A stretch of DNA of 64,000 nt from Leptospira kobayashii (GTDB lineage: Bacteria > Spirochaetota > Leptospiria > Leptospirales > Leptospiraceae): the NCBI RefSeq assembly GCF_003114835.2, contig NZ_AP025028.1, positions 1,516,001 through 1,580,000 of the forward strand, read 5' to 3'. Below the pieces are notes generated by a model. It searched no databases, was not told the origin of the DNA, and worked only from the letters and a program-made list of their open reading frames with translations. This document shows, one piece after another, positions 29,225-42,630 of the stretch. The translations under genes were made by a program, and so were the position numbers. Positions within the stretch are counted from its first letter, which is position 1. The number at the start of each line of letters is the position of its first letter.

Positions 29225-29272
29225 ATGCAAAACCATCATTCATTTCACGTTGTACCTGTTAAATCAAGGTAA
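29225..29272 (+). CDS. Possible 15-residue leader peptide
   Basis: ATG 29225 to TAA 29272 encodes MQNHHSFHVVPVKSR. It is preceded by AAAGGAGGA at ideal spacing, but that site lies in the 3' arm of a perfect hairpin. Three His and two Asn/Gln codons are notable, but there is no amino-acid run typical of classical attenuation. It lies 78 bases before the GTG of the receiver-ATPase gene. It may be a translated leader or a chance ORF. Confidence 0.3.
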   Translation: MQNHHSFHVVPVKSR

Positions 29273-29350
29273 GATTAAGATTGATTAAAAAATTACGTCC
29301 TAAAAGTAGTAGATAAGTTTGAAAATTTAGAGTCTCCCAGGAGATATTTA

Positions 29351-30607
29351 GTGTTCGCAAAAAAGACGAAGATATTGCTTCTAGAGGATGATCTCAGCAC
29401 ACAGGAGTTGTACGGTGCGATTCTGAAAAAAGAAGGGGCTGAAATACTTTCTTTTACTACGAGTAAAGCTGCCATCAATCATTGCGAAGCATCCAAGTTA
29501 GAAAGTGAAGACATCATTATCACAGATCTCGGTCTCCCAGACGGAGATGGCGCTGATTTTGTCAGATACGTTCGTTCGATTCATAAAACGATTCCCATTC
29601 TTGTTATTTCCGCGAATGAACAATTGAGTGTCGTTATCGATGTAATGAGGGAAAATGTTCAGGACTATCTGATCAAACCGATTGATCGAAAAAAATTAGT
29701 GAACAAGGTCCAATCGATACTTTCACGAACGGAAATAGATTTTTCCAGATGGATTTATGAAAAAGAGAAAATTATTTCTTTGGAAAAACTTTTGGATTGG
29801 TACAGTTTCAAAAATCGCGCGATGGAAAAAGGCGATTTCGATAAAAAAACCCTTCATAAAAATTTATTCCAAACATTGAGAACAAGCCTTTCCCAAGGAG
29901 CGGGTTTCGGTATTCTTATGCAGATTATCGATATAATCAAGGCAATGGAAAAAGATGGGAAAGGACATTATTTGCTCCAGGAGGAAATCGTTGAAATATT
30001 AGAAGAAAATGCCAGTTATGCGAATCGGATTGTAGATACTTTTTCTGAAATAGAAGATATTATTTTTGATAGGGTTAAAACCGAGCCGACTGAAGTGCAG
30101 GATATTTTCGTAATCTTGGACACAGCGAAGATGAATCTCGAAGATATGCTGAAAAATAAAGACCAAACCATTCTGATAGGAAAGCCTGATAACCGTAAAT
30201 ACGATCAAGCTAAGGTATTGTTAAATCGGACTCTTTTCACTAAAATTATAACGGAATTACTTTTAAATGCGATGAAGTTTTCCGCTGTAGGATCTAAAAT
30301 TACGATTTTGATCTATACGGAAAAAGATGAAATCTCTCTTTCCTTTATCAATGTGATGAATTCTGATAATGGAGTTGGTGAAGCATTGCCCAACGAGCTA
30401 CATAACTTATTATTCGAGCCTTTTTTCCGTTTAAATAAAAACAATTACGATGCATATAAAACTTTGGATTTCGGTCTCGGATTGAGTTTTGTTCGTGAGG
30501 CTATTACTAAATTCGGAGGGACTGTCCAGGTGGCAAACTTAACGGATTACTCGAAAGATTCAAAAGAGGCAAAAGTAGAATTTAAAATCAAATTACCTTA
30601 TATATAA
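29351..30607 (+). CDS. Receiver domain fused to a histidine-kinase-like ATPase
   Basis: The 418 residues start at GTG 29351 with AGGAG seven bases upstream. Residues 1-125 are a receiver domain (LLLEDD acid pocket, phosphoacceptor Asp59 in ITDLGLPDGDG, Lys in YLIKPIDRK). A helical region (about 126-275) follows, then a HATPase domain with TELLLNAMKFSA (N-box), a degenerate G1 and LDFGLGLSFVREAI (G2). No recognisable H-box motif lies in the linker, so phosphotransfer may use a non-canonical His or the ATPase may act otherwise. No partner kinase is adjacent. Confidence 0.82.
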   Translation: MFAKKTKILLLEDDLSTQELYGAILKKEGAEILSFTTSKAAINHCEASKLESEDIIITDLGLPDGDGADFVRYVRSIHKTIPILVISANEQLSVVIDVMRENVQDYLIKPIDRKKLVNKVQSILSRTEIDFSRWIYEKEKIISLEKLLDWYSFKNRAMEKGDFDKKTLHKNLFQTLRTSLSQGAGFGILMQIIDIIKAMEKDGKGHYLLQEEIVEILEENASYANRIVDTFSEIEDIIFDRVKTEPTEVQDIFVILDTAKMNLEDMLKNKDQTILIGKPDNRKYDQAKVLLNRTLFTKIITELLLNAMKFSAVGSKITILIYTEKDEISLSFINVMNSDNGVGEALPNELHNLLFEPFFRLNKNNYDAYKTLDFGLGLSFVREAITKFGGTVQVANLTDYSKDSKEAKVEFKIKLPYI

Positions 30608-30626
30608 ATTCATTTAAAACTGATTT

Positions 30627-31538
30627 CTAATTTTTGAAATGCAAAAAACCTAATTTCTTCGGAATATAGACTGATCCGTCAAGTATATAAGTAACTTCTG
30701 TTTTGCGAGAGGAACGGAATCTTCCTATTTTGGAAATGGGAATTCCTTCGATTTTCGAAGGCAATTCGGAAGGTGATAAAAACAATAGTTCCAATTCTTC
30801 TCCGGAAGACAAGGCTCCGTCCCATCCCAGTTCCTTTCGAATGAGAGGAGATATGGGTAAGTCCTCCATATGAATTTCCAATTTTCCCCGGGAGGCAAGG
30901 GACAATCTAAGACTGTCCTGGATGAGTCCATCGGTGATATCCATACAAGCATGGATCGCGTATTTTTGCAAATGAGGGATCAATTCTATTTTAGATTCGG
31001 GACTTAGGTGTTTGCGAATGGAAGCTTTGTATCGGGTTAGATCTCTAACTTTTCCCTTGCTCAGAATGTTGAGCCCTAACTGAGAATCCCCCAGGGAACC
31101 GGTAAGATAAAGATAGTCCCCGTCCTTTCCTCCGTTTCGAAACCAAGGCCGAGAGGTTTTGCCAAAAACAGTCAAAGTCAAATGAGTGGTTTTGGAATAA
31201 AAAGTATCTCCTCCAACCAAATCCATTTTGTATTTTTTCAAACGTTTCAGAAGCGCTTTGCTGAATTCCTTCACCCAAACGGCTTCTTTCGAATGTTTGG
31301 ATAAACCCAGATTCAAAAAGCATAAATTAGGCAGTCCCCCGGAAGCTGCGATGTCGGAAACATTGACTTCGATTAATTTTTCTGCGATTTGAGCGGGAGA
31401 AGACCACTGGTGCAGAAAATGAGTTCCTTCCACCAAAGAATCTGTAGTGACAAGGGTATCCGGTGCCAGAAAATAACAATCATCTTCGGGGAAATCCTGT
31501 TTCGGAAATAGGGTATGAATGATCTCGGATTCTTTCAA
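30627..31538 (-). CDS. thiL: Thiamine-monophosphate kinase
   Basis: The 303 residues start at TTG 31538. Motifs PEDDCYFL, LVTTDSLVEGTHF, IEVNVSDIAASGG, LVGGDT and CMDITDGLIQDS are those of ThiL, which phosphorylates thiamine monophosphate to the diphosphate cofactor with ATP. Length is typical. It stands alone, convergent with the receiver-ATPase gene and divergent from rplM; other thiamine genes are absent from the window. Confidence 0.9.
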   Translation of the reverse strand: MKESEIIHTLFPKQDFPEDDCYFLAPDTLVTTDSLVEGTHFLHQWSSPAQIAEKLIEVNVSDIAASGGLPNLCFLNLGLSKHSKEAVWVKEFSKALLKRLKKYKMDLVGGDTFYSKTTHLTLTVFGKTSRPWFRNGGKDGDYLYLTGSLGDSQLGLNILSKGKVRDLTRYKASIRKHLSPESKIELIPHLQKYAIHACMDITDGLIQDSLRLSLASRGKLEIHMEDLPISPLIRKELGWDGALSSGEELELLFLSPSELPSKIEGIPISKIGRFRSSRKTEVTYILDGSVYIPKKLGFLHFKN

Positions 31539-31615
31539 GGGTAAGTCCCAATAAATTTGTTTGACCCGCCGTGAAAACCGAAAATCCTGACAGAAAAGAG
31601 GAAAATCTCGTACCT

Positions 31616-32068
31616 ATGGAACTATTGTCTAAAGCCCACAAGACACCTTCTTTGAAAAAAGAAGAAATATTAAAACAGTGGTTTGTTGTGGACGCTACTG
31701 ATAAAACACTTGGACGCCTAGCGAGCCAAGTTGCCACTCGTTTGAGAGGCAAACACAAATCCACATTTACTCCCAATCAAGATTGCGGAGACAATATCAT
31801 TATCATCAATGCTTCTAAAGTAGCAGTGACTGGTCGTAAATCGGAACAAAAGATTTACTATCATCACTCTCGTTACCCGGGCGGTATGACTGCGATTGCT
31901 TTTCATAAATTGATTCAAGAAAATCCCGAAAGAATCATAACTGAAGCGGTAAAAGGTATGCTTCCTAAATCAAAGTTAGGCGATCAAATGCTTCGCAATT
32001 GCAGAGTGTTTGCCGGCGCTGAGCACAACTTGAGCGCACAAAAGCCTCTTAAACTGGAGTTAAAATAA
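31616..32068 (+). CDS. rplM: 50S ribosomal protein L13
   Basis: From ATG 31616 the product is 150 residues with conserved [27 protein letters not shown] and SRYPGGM. A GTG at 31571 would add 15 non-conserved residues, so the later start is chosen. It is followed four bases later by rpsI, the near-universal L13-S9 pair, and a terminator after rpsI. Confidence 0.95.
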   Translation: MELLSKAHKTPSLKKEEILKQWFVVDATDKTLGRLASQVATRLRGKHKSTFTPNQDCGDNIIIINASKVAVTGRKSEQKIYYHHSRYPGGMTAIAFHKLIQENPERIITEAVKGMLPKSKLGDQMLRNCRVFAGAEHNLSAQKPLKLELK

Positions 32069-32071
32069 TCT

Positions 32072-32467
32072 ATGGCAGCTAAACCAATTTGGGCAGTCGG
32101 TCGTCGTAAAACATCTGTTGCGCGAGCAAGAATTTCCGCAGGTTCCGGTAAGATTACTGTAAACCAAAAAGATGTAACTGAATATATCAAAAACGGAGAA
32201 CATTTGGTTCGTCGTGCACTTGAGCCTCTATTTACATTGGATGCTCGTGATAAATACGATATTCTTTTGAACGTATCCGGTGGTGGAGTTGTAGGACAAG
32301 TAGGTGCGATTCGTCACGCTGTGGCTCGTGCTCTTGTTGCTTTCAATGAAGCTTTCAAACCTGCTTTGAAAAAAGAAGGATTTCTTACACGTGACAATCG
32401 TATGGTGGAGCGTAAAAAATACGGTCTACGCAAAGCGAGAAGAGGAACTCAGTTCTCTAAACGTTAA
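32072..32467 (+). CDS. rpsI: 30S ribosomal protein S9
   Basis: The 131 residues contain [20 protein letters not shown] near the start and end in the basic tail RRGTQFSKR, both diagnostic of S9, whose C-terminus reaches the P-site tRNA. It is the second gene of the rplM-rpsI operon. Confidence 0.96.
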   Translation: MAAKPIWAVGRRKTSVARARISAGSGKITVNQKDVTEYIKNGEHLVRRALEPLFTLDARDKYDILLNVSGGGVVGQVGAIRHAVARALVAFNEAFKPALKKEGFLTRDNRMVERKKYGLRKARRGTQFSKR

Positions 32468-32492
32468 GATTTTTTCTTTCCTCTTTTTTCTG

Positions 32493-32522
32493 AAAGCCTC
32501 CGCAACCCGGAGGCTTTTTTGT
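32493..32522 (+). terminator. Rho-independent terminator after rpsI
   Basis: AAAGCCTCCG (32493-32502) pairs with CGGAGGCTTT (32508-32517) around a five-base loop, followed by T-rich sequence. Confidence 0.9.
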
Positions 32523-32567
32523 TTTTTAACGGTTGTTATAAAAATTTAAAATCTAGAATTAGCTGCA

Positions 32568-33737
32568 ATGAACCTAATTCTTTTTTACCTGGCTTTCGGA
32601 ATCGGAACCCTTGCCGGGAGTTCTTTTCTATACACTCTGGTGATCTTTAGCCAAAGTTTTCCTACCTTCCACGGATTTTCGGGAATCGTTTTCTTCTTTC
32701 TGTTTCTACCGTTTCCTTTGATTTTTCTCGGAACAGGATACCTGCTTGATCGTTATTCTAAAAAATGGGTTCTATTTTCTTTCCAGGCTTTGCATGTTCT
32801 GGCAGCCTTTTTGGTCTTTTGTTTTGCCGACTGGCTGACTCAGAATCCACTCTTCCTTCTTCCCGTTGCTTTTCTGAACGGAATCGCTATGACGACGGTT
32901 TTGCCGGGAAGGATGGCAATCCTTCGGGATATTGCACCTCATCATCGTTTGGTGTTTCACACGATTGCGGGCAACTTGGTATTGATTTTATTTTTCGGAA
33001 TCAATCCGATCATCATCGGCTCCTTGAAAGAGAGTCTTAGTTTTTCGGAACTCTTCGGGCTTTTGGGAAGTATGAACTTATTCAGTATGTTTTTACTGAT
33101 TTTTGTTCGAATCACCGAAGTGACTCATAAGATAGAGGGGATTCGTTTTAATTTTTCCGAAGTAAAAGAATTTCTTTTGAATGATATCGTTTCCAGGCAG
33201 GTGATGTATGTCGCGATCCTGACTATGCTTGCACTCGGTCCGATCCAGGTGTTGCTTCCTTTGTATGTAAGAGATATTTTGGGGCTGGGGGAATTTTCCC
33301 GAGGGAAGGTATTGGCTCCCTTGGGGATCGGGTTATTTTTCGGAGGAGCTCTCAGTATGATCCTTCACAAAAGAGAGAATAAAGGTAAGATATTACTTTT
33401 ACTTTTGATTTTTTCTTCGGTACTGTTTATCGGATTTTTCCCGTTTCAAAAAGCTTGGATCACTTCTTTTTCTTTATTTCTATTTGGGATCGCAGGTGGA
33501 GTTCTTTCCAGTCTATTGCCTGCCATTCTGCAAAAACGTGCGGAAGATCGTGTGAGAGGTAGACTCCTTTCCCTTTATACCGTTTGTTTTCAATTCACTC
33601 CTGCAGTGTCCGGACTTGTTTCCGCCTTTTTGGGAGACGCTTTCGGGATTTTGGTGGCCTTCTCTTATTTGGGAGGTTTTTTTCTCATCGCGAGTATACT
33701 TTCTTTTTTTGTTTATTCTGAATTAAGAGAGGCTTAA
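32568..33737 (+). CDS. Major facilitator superfamily transporter
   Basis: The 389 residues show about twelve membrane helices. A charged motif after helix 2 ([13 protein letters not shown]) resembles the MFS loop 2-3 signature, and a large central loop (about 180-205) separates the two halves. Substrate cannot be read. It is 50 bases upstream of alaS in the same direction, and the -35/-10 signals I looked for between terminator and start are unconvincing. Confidence 0.75.
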   Translation: MNLILFYLAFGIGTLAGSSFLYTLVIFSQSFPTFHGFSGIVFFFLFLPFPLIFLGTGYLLDRYSKKWVLFSFQALHVLAAFLVFCFADWLTQNPLFLLPVAFLNGIAMTTVLPGRMAILRDIAPHHRLVFHTIAGNLVLILFFGINPIIIGSLKESLSFSELFGLLGSMNLFSMFLLIFVRITEVTHKIEGIRFNFSEVKEFLLNDIVSRQVMYVAILTMLALGPIQVLLPLYVRDILGLGEFSRGKVLAPLGIGLFFGGALSMILHKRENKGKILLLLLIFSSVLFIGFFPFQKAWITSFSLFLFGIAGGVLSSLLPAILQKRAEDRVRGRLLSLYTVCFQFTPAVSGLVSAFLGDAFGILVAFSYLGGFFLIASILSFFVYSELREA

Positions 33738-33787
33738 ATCTCGAATCTACTTGCGAAATCCGCCAAAAACAAAATCTCTGTAAGAGT

Positions 33788-36550
33788 ATGAAGTTTAAGT
33801 CGGTACAAGAGATCGGTGATCTATATCTGAATTATTTTAAGTCGAAGGGCCATGCTGTGGTGCCTTCTTCGAGCCTAATCCCTGCGGGGGATCCGACGCT
33901 TCTGTTCACGACCGCCGGCATGGTTCAATTCAAACCCTTATTTACCGGAGCGGTGGAGCTTCCTTACTCTAAGGCATGTTCCTGCCAAAAATGCGTTCGC
34001 ACAACCGATCTGGAAGTTGTGGGAAAGACGGAAAGGCATTGTACTTTTTTTGAAATGTTGGGGAATTTTTCCTTCGGAGATTATTTCAAAAAGGAAGCCA
34101 TCGAATATGCGTTAGATTTTTCTTTGAACCATCTGGAAATTCCCAAAGATAAAATCTGGGTTACCATTTATCTGGACGATGACGAAGCCAAACAAATCTG
34201 GATGAATGCAGGCATCCCGGAAGAAAGGATTGTTCGTTTGGGCAAAAAGGACAATTTTTGGGGACCTGCGGGGGACAGTGGTGCCTGCGGACCTTGTTCC
34301 GAATTGTATCTGGACCGGGGACCTGAAAAAGGAGGACCCGATTGTGGTACCTCCGGCACTTGCAAACCAGGCTGCGACTGCGACCGTTATTTGGAATATT
34401 GGAATTTGGTATTCAATCAATTCAACCAGACCGTTTCGGGAGAACTCCTCCCTTTGAAGCAAACTGGAATCGATACAGGATCAGGACTCGAACGGGTTGC
34501 CATGCTTTTACAGGAAGTGGATTCCGTTTATGATACGGATGAATTGAAAAACATCATCAAAACGATCGAATCCCTTTCCGGCAAAACATACGACCAGTCC
34601 ACGAAGGTAAATTTCAGGGTCATTACCGACCATTCCCGTTCCGTATTCTTTTCCATTGGAGATCGCATTTATCCTGACCGCACAGGTCGCGGTTATGTGA
34701 TCCGACGTTTAATCCGACGAGCATCCTTATTTGCACGCACACTCGGGATAACGGAACCATTTATTTACAAACTTGTGGATACTCTGACCGGGATCTATTC
34801 CAAGAGATACCCGGAGCTCAAAGAAAGAGCCAAGGAGATTCAATCCGTCATTCGTAAGGAAGAAGAACTTTTTCTCAATACTTTGGAAGTGGGTCTCGAA
34901 GAATTGGAACATCTTTTGAGTCAGATGAAATCCAGAAATGAAACAGAGGTTAGGGGAGTCGATAGTTTCCGGCTTTATTCCACTTACGGTTTTCCAAGAG
35001 AGATGACTAGAGAACTTGTTTTGGAAAAAGGATTCAGTTTTAATGATTCCGAGTTCGATGCGGAATTGGATAAGGATCGTGACTTATCACGTGCTAGCTG
35101 GAAAGGCAAAAAAACAGCGTACCTCACCGGTATTACGGATACCTCCAAACTAAAGACGGAATTTACAGGATACACCAGCCTTGAGGGAGGTGCCACGGTT
35201 CAGTTTTTATTCAAAGATGGAAAGCAGGTAAACTCTTTAAAGGCGGGAGAAGAGGGAGTTATCCTTGTGGATAAATCTCCTTTTTATGCCGAAGGGGGAG
35301 GACAATTGGGAGATTGGGGTTATATCAAAGCAGGCTCTTCCCAATTCCAAGTACAAGATACTCAAAAGGAAAATGATTCCCATCTTCACCTGGGACTTGT
35401 TTTGCGGGGTGAAATCAAATTGGGAGATCAGGTGGATTTGGAAGTGGATTCCAAACGCAGACAGAGTCTCGCCAATCACCATTCAGGAACTCATTTGTTA
35501 AACGGTGCACTTCGTAGAGTCCTCGGATCTCATGTATATCAAAAAGGATCTGTAGTATCTCCCGAATATCTGCGATTTGATTTTTCCCATCCTGCTTCCT
35601 TAACAGACGAAGAAATCAGAAAGATAGAAGCAGATGTCAACGGGGCCGTGGCACGCGGGATCGCGGTAGAAACGGAAGTTCTCCCGATCGAACAGGCTAA
35701 AACTTCTGGCGCATTATCTATGTTCGATGAGAAATACGGAAATCTGGTTCGGGTAGTGGGAATGGGAGATGTGTCCAAAGAATTTTGCGGCGGGACCCAT
35801 GTTTCCAACACGAAGGAAATTTCATACTTTGCCATATTGAAAGAATCAAGCCCCGGAGCGGGAAATCGCAGGATCGAAGCCATTTGCGGGGATCCTGTTG
35901 TGGATTATTTCCAGTCCGCGTTTCAGGTCTTGGCGGAGAAAATCCAAGACTATAATTTGAACGCTAAAGACGTGTATGGTGATCTAAAGACCCACGGAAT
36001 CCTGGATAAAATTCCTGCACCGGAAGAAGTTCAGTCCTTGTTCGAATCCAAAAAGACTTCGGCAGTGGAATATTTAAGAGAGATCAAAAGAAAACTGGAA
36101 GACAGCTTGACTGAAAAACTTTCCAGTCTGCACAAAGATAAAAAGAAAAAGGAAGCACTTTCCTTTTCTTTGAATCCGGAGCTTGTCGAAGATCTAATGT
36201 CCAAAACGATCAGAATCGGGGACGTAGTGATCGCAAAACATAGCTTTGATGCAGTCGATGCCAAATCCCTAAAAGACCTTGCGGATTCTTTGAAATCCAG
36301 AGAAACAAAAATACTTTGTTTGTTTGCGTCCAAAGAAGGAGATACTTCCACCTTGGTTTATATGTGCAATAAGGTACTTGTCGACAAGGGAGTTCATTGC
36401 GGAAATCTTTTGAAGAACTCACTCGAAATCCTTGGCGGAAAGGGTGGAGGCAGACCGGATATGGCGCAAGGTGGTGGGAAAAACCCCGACCAAATCGATC
36501 TTGCACTTGAAACTGCAGTGAAAGAAATTCAAAATAAATTCGGAGCATAA
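33788..36550 (+). CDS. alaS: Alanine-tRNA ligase
   Basis: The 920 residues have class II synthetase features in the first 440 ([44 protein letters not shown]). An editing domain follows with the zinc ligands HHSGTH (HxxxH) and EFCGGTHV (CxxxH), then a C-terminal DHHA1-like domain ending [18 protein letters not shown]. Length and order match AlaRS. An inserted Cys cluster ([11 protein letters not shown], about residue 190) extends a loop common to some bacterial enzymes. yajQ follows three bases after the stop. Confidence 0.95.
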   Translation: MKFKSVQEIGDLYLNYFKSKGHAVVPSSSLIPAGDPTLLFTTAGMVQFKPLFTGAVELPYSKACSCQKCVRTTDLEVVGKTERHCTFFEMLGNFSFGDYFKKEAIEYALDFSLNHLEIPKDKIWVTIYLDDDEAKQIWMNAGIPEERIVRLGKKDNFWGPAGDSGACGPCSELYLDRGPEKGGPDCGTSGTCKPGCDCDRYLEYWNLVFNQFNQTVSGELLPLKQTGIDTGSGLERVAMLLQEVDSVYDTDELKNIIKTIESLSGKTYDQSTKVNFRVITDHSRSVFFSIGDRIYPDRTGRGYVIRRLIRRASLFARTLGITEPFIYKLVDTLTGIYSKRYPELKERAKEIQSVIRKEEELFLNTLEVGLEELEHLLSQMKSRNETEVRGVDSFRLYSTYGFPREMTRELVLEKGFSFNDSEFDAELDKDRDLSRASWKGKKTAYLTGITDTSKLKTEFTGYTSLEGGATVQFLFKDGKQVNSLKAGEEGVILVDKSPFYAEGGGQLGDWGYIKAGSSQFQVQDTQKENDSHLHLGLVLRGEIKLGDQVDLEVDSKRRQSLANHHSGTHLLNGALRRVLGSHVYQKGSVVSPEYLRFDFSHPASLTDEEIRKIEADVNGAVARGIAVETEVLPIEQAKTSGALSMFDEKYGNLVRVVGMGDVSKEFCGGTHVSNTKEISYFAILKESSPGAGNRRIEAICGDPVVDYFQSAFQVLAEKIQDYNLNAKDVYGDLKTHGILDKIPAPEEVQSLFESKKTSAVEYLREIKRKLEDSLTEKLSSLHKDKKKKEALSFSLNPELVEDLMSKTIRIGDVVIAKHSFDAVDAKSLKDLADSLKSRETKILCLFASKEGDTSTLVYMCNKVLVDKGVHCGNLLKNSLEILGGKGGGRPDMAQGGGKNPDQIDLALETAVKEIQNKFGA

Positions 36551-36553
36551 GCT

Positions 36554-37051
36554 ATGGCACAAGACCCATCATTTGACATCGTTTCCAAAGTAGAAAGACC
36601 TGAATTACAAAATGCGATATCTCAGGCTATGACCGATATTTCCACCAGATTTGATTTTAAAGGTTCCAACTCTGAAATCAAATTACAGGACGAACATATT
36701 GTACTTACCTCCGAAAATGAAATCAAATTAAAGCAGGTCATCGACGTATTGACCACCAAGATGGCGAAGAGGGGAATCAGTCTTCGCGCATTTGATTTCG
36801 AATCCAAAGTGGAACCTGCAACCGGACAGACTGTCCGCCAAAAAGTAAAGATCCAAAACGGATTGGACAAAGAACAAACCAAACAGATTACAAATTTGAT
36901 CAAGGATTCGAAACTAAAAGTCCAAGTCACCATTCAGGGAGATTCCGTTCGAGTGGTTGGCAAAAAAAAGGACGACTTGCAAGCAGTGATGCAAGCCGTT
37001 CGAAATGCGGATTTTAAGTTTGATGCGAATTTCCAAAACTTTAAAGGCTAA
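36554..37051 (+). CDS. yajQ: YajQ family nucleotide-binding protein
   Basis: The 165 residues begin with PSFDIVSKVERPELQNAI and contain TRFDFKGSNSEI and the Lys-rich VRVVGKKKDDLQ, hallmarks of the YajQ (UPF0234) family with two ferredoxin-like folds. Members bind nucleotides and in Xanthomonas bind cyclic di-GMP. It is co-transcribed with alaS and closed by a terminator. Confidence 0.93.
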   Translation: MAQDPSFDIVSKVERPELQNAISQAMTDISTRFDFKGSNSEIKLQDEHIVLTSENEIKLKQVIDVLTTKMAKRGISLRAFDFESKVEPATGQTVRQKVKIQNGLDKEQTKQITNLIKDSKLKVQVTIQGDSVRVVGKKKDDLQAVMQAVRNADFKFDANFQNFKG

Positions 37052-37062
37052 GTTAGATATCT

Positions 37063-37084
37063 AACCCGGTGACCCGGGTTTTAG
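37063..37084 (+). terminator. Probable terminator after yajQ
   Basis: AACCCGG (37063-37069) pairs with CCGGGTT (37074-37080) around a four-base loop, with a short T run (to 37082). A 12-bp AT-rich palindrome, TTAGATATCTAA (37053-37064), abuts it. Confidence 0.65.
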
Positions 37085-37104
37085 GAAATCCGGTTTTATG
37101 CGTC

Positions 37105-37869
37105 TTATTGCAAATGGATGATCTTTCGGAAATAATGGCTCCAGATATGATAGGAAAGTCCTATCGAAAAACAAGCGATTGCAGGGAGCCAAATCATTAT
37201 GATTCCGTATTCCAGAAAAAAATAAGCCCCGAAGAAACTCCCGAATAGAAATCCCACAATCTGGAAAAAATTCATATAAATTCTCCAGGCTTCCACTTCC
37301 ACACCCCTCGCCTTGTTTCCCAAATAACTTCCGAAGTCCGTCATAATTCCTGTTAGGTGTGTTGTGCGGATGATGCTTCCTCTGTAAGTCATTACGATCG
37401 CATTTTGAAGTCCGCAGGCGAAAGAAAACATATAGGCCCCGATTTCAATTTCATTGATATATAAAAAGGCTCCGAAGACCAAAATAAAGGATTCGATGAT
37501 GAGAAGCACGCCGTAGCTGTTTTGCTTTCTGAATTTGACGGAACCTATGAATGCACCCGAAGCAAAGGCTCCCAATAAAAAAGTGGATATCAGAAGTGCA
37601 AGATGGTAGGAAAATATTCCTTTGGAAAGTTCGATTGCCAAGGAACTGGCACTTCCCGTTACGTGAGCCACGGAAGATCCGTGGATTCCTAAAATGGCGA
37701 TCGAATTGATTAACCCGGCGGTTGTAACCAAAAGGATCGCATTCCCTATAAAAATATATGTGTCTCTAATTGATGTGTTTTTTGTTTTTTCCAAATGTTC
37801 GTCCTTAGTTTTTTTTAGACTTTCCCGGTCGGGTAAATGGCTTTTTTTCCCGGCTATGTCTCGAAACAT
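37105..37869 (-). CDS. DUF1275 (YoaK-like) membrane protein
   Basis: The 254 residues have a charged N-terminal 35 residues and six membrane helices. SSVAHVTGSASSLA, FACGLQNAIVMTYRGS and THLTGIMTDFGSYLG are the conserved elements of the DUF1275/YoaK family, whose function is unknown. The start lies only 14 bp from the divergent ftsK start, so its promoter must lie within ftsK coding DNA or in that short gap. Confidence 0.82.
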   Translation of the reverse strand: MFRDIAGKKSHLPDRESLKKTKDEHLEKTKNTSIRDTYIFIGNAILLVTTAGLINSIAILGIHGSSVAHVTGSASSLAIELSKGIFSYHLALLISTFLLGAFASGAFIGSVKFRKQNSYGVLLIIESFILVFGAFLYINEIEIGAYMFSFACGLQNAIVMTYRGSIIRTTHLTGIMTDFGSYLGNKARGVEVEAWRIYMNFFQIVGFLFGSFFGAYFFLEYGIIMIWLPAIACFSIGLSYHIWSHYFRKIIHLQ

Positions 37870-37883
37870 CCGATAGTTTGGAT

Positions 37884-40754
<2,871 letters not shown>

Positions 40755-40794
40755 ATCATCGACAAGTGAGGCTTTCTTGAAAAACTGGGAAACT

Positions 40795-41508
40795 ATGAAA
40801 GTTCGTATTGGCCTTGTCTTTGTGTGTTTACTCGTTTGGTTTCCTATTTTTCCCCAAACCGGGCCTGCGCATAATTGGCATTCCCCTTCGGAAGTAGTCA
40901 AAAAAATCAAAAAGAAATTCTCCGAAATCAATTCCTATTCCGCTGATTTCCAAATCAAGAGCGTGGAGAATAAAAAAGAAAAAACCATGCGGGGAAAGTC
41001 TCTTTATAAGAGACCGGGAAAGATTCGTTACAATTTCAACGAACCGGAAGGGGACGAAATCGTATCGGACGGCAAAACTCTTTATATTTTCATCAAGAGG
41101 TTAGGTGCCGTCGGCAAACAGGACTTAAGTTTGGATAAGAAAAATTCCTCCGGAGCGCTTTTTACTACGAACAGTGCCGACGGATTGTCACGTTTGTTTC
41201 GCAAATATCATTATAAATTCGACGCGATCGAACAACCCAGAATCGTTTTTGAAAAAGACCCTACCAAATACTTTGTTTTGGAATTGGACCAAAGAGAAAA
41301 GATCGGCGGGTTTGAAAAAATGAAGTTGTTTGTAGACTCGGAATCCTATCTGATCAAAAGAGCGATTGCAACGGACGGACGCGGCAAAGAGACTACAATT
41401 GCATTTTCTAATATTAATTTTGAAGAAGAGATTCAGGATGGAGTGTTTAATTTTCACATGAGTGGGAATGCAAAGATAGTAAACAATCCATTGGTTTCTG
41501 AGAACTAA
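40795..41508 (+). CDS. lolA: LolA-like outer-membrane lipoprotein carrier
   Basis: From ATG 40795 (GGGA four bases upstream) 237 residues begin with a signal peptide ([19 protein letters not shown]). The mature protein matches the LolA fold: [38 protein letters not shown], then a concave-sheet segment ending [18 protein letters not shown]. It would ferry lipoproteins across the periplasm, fitting a lipoprotein-rich spirochaete. A longer frame from 40702 inside ftsK is not credible as the start. Confidence 0.85.
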   Translation: MKVRIGLVFVCLLVWFPIFPQTGPAHNWHSPSEVVKKIKKKFSEINSYSADFQIKSVENKKEKTMRGKSLYKRPGKIRYNFNEPEGDEIVSDGKTLYIFIKRLGAVGKQDLSLDKKNSSGALFTTNSADGLSRLFRKYHYKFDAIEQPRIVFEKDPTKYFVLELDQREKIGGFEKMKLFVDSESYLIKRAIATDGRGKETTIAFSNINFEEEIQDGVFNFHMSGNAKIVNNPLVSEN

Positions 41509-41531
41509 TCCCTGTTAAGAGGAAAAACGTT

Positions 41532-42629
41532 TTGAATACGAAAAGAGTAGGCCAAATCATAAAAGAAGCCAGAGAGGAAAAAAAACTCTCTGTAAAAGAT
41601 GTAGCTAAAGATACGAATATCGCAGCGAAGTACATCATTGCCTTGGAAACGGAAGATTATTCCCAGTTTCCAGCGGAAACGTTCGCACTTGGATTTTTAA
41701 AGAATTACGCCAGTTATTTGAAATTGGACACTGCGATGTTACTCAATTTGTACCGCGGCGAACAAATAGAAGAATCGCAAGCACCTTTGGAAGAACTTAC
41801 CCGGCCTACGACTTCCAGCTTCACTTTGGATCGCAACAAACTCATCACGATCGTTTCCGTTGCCTTGTTTGTTATATCGGCTTATATCATCTACTTGAGT
41901 TTTCAAGAATCGGGCTCCTCCATCGCCGATGAAGAGACAACAACTTCATCCTCCGAATCCACCCCCGTATCTTCCGCCGAGATTCCTTCCGGAATCAATT
42001 TTGTTTCTCAAAGTGTTCCCGAAAATGCAAGTGTCCCTTTCATCCTAACAGAAGATAGGGGAGTGTCTTTCAGCGTGAACAACCAACAATGTAAGATGTT
42101 CATTAAGGGAGTTCAAGGCGGAAAGGCCATCATAGGATTCAATATTTTCCCTGAAAAGAACGTATATAGTTTTCAATCCGCCGAAGGAGAAGAGACTGTT
42201 CTTTCCTATAAAATAGCGGAACTTTCCGCTCTTCGCCGTGATATCAGAGTTGTGACTCAAGCAGTGACCGAAAAATCAGCGAAAGTACTCGTGACTCTCA
42301 AAGAAGAAAGAGAAGGAGTCGCCTCCAAACCGGTAGGAGATGTTCCCATTCAGGTTACATTGTTTTTCTCTAAACCTAGTTATGTGGAATTCGTAATCGA
42401 CGGTCAAATGGGAGAAAGAGGACTTGTTTCTGCGGGTGAGGTCAAACATTTGGAAGCAAGAGACCGCCTGGAAATGAAAGTTGGTGACGGTGGTGCGGTA
42501 GAAATGGTTCAAAACGGAAAAGAAAGATCCGTTCTGGGCAAGCCTGGCAAACTCGTGAAAAAGATATTCATACGCAAACAAAATCCTTATGATTCTACCC
42601 AGTCCATCATTGGGGAGTTAGGCGAATAA
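41532..42629 (+). CDS. RodZ-like HTH and membrane protein
   Basis: The 365 residues start at TTG 41532 with AAGAGG at good spacing. A RodZ-type helix-turn-helix domain occupies about 5-70 ([34 protein letters not shown]). One membrane helix (about 113-131) follows, then a Ser/Thr/Glu-rich linker and a C-terminal beta-rich DUF4115-like domain (about 265-345). RodZ links MreB to the elongasome and sets rod shape. The order HTH, TM, periplasmic domain is diagnostic, though sequence is diverged, so a symbol is withheld. Confidence 0.82.
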   Translation: MNTKRVGQIIKEAREEKKLSVKDVAKDTNIAAKYIIALETEDYSQFPAETFALGFLKNYASYLKLDTAMLLNLYRGEQIEESQAPLEELTRPTTSSFTLDRNKLITIVSVALFVISAYIIYLSFQESGSSIADEETTTSSSESTPVSSAEIPSGINFVSQSVPENASVPFILTEDRGVSFSVNNQQCKMFIKGVQGGKAIIGFNIFPEKNVYSFQSAEGEETVLSYKIAELSALRRDIRVVTQAVTEKSAKVLVTLKEEREGVASKPVGDVPIQVTLFFSKPSYVEFVIDGQMGERGLVSAGEVKHLEARDRLEMKVGDGGAVEMVQNGKERSVLGKPGKLVKKIFIRKQNPYDSTQSIIGELGE

Positions 42630-42630
42630 A

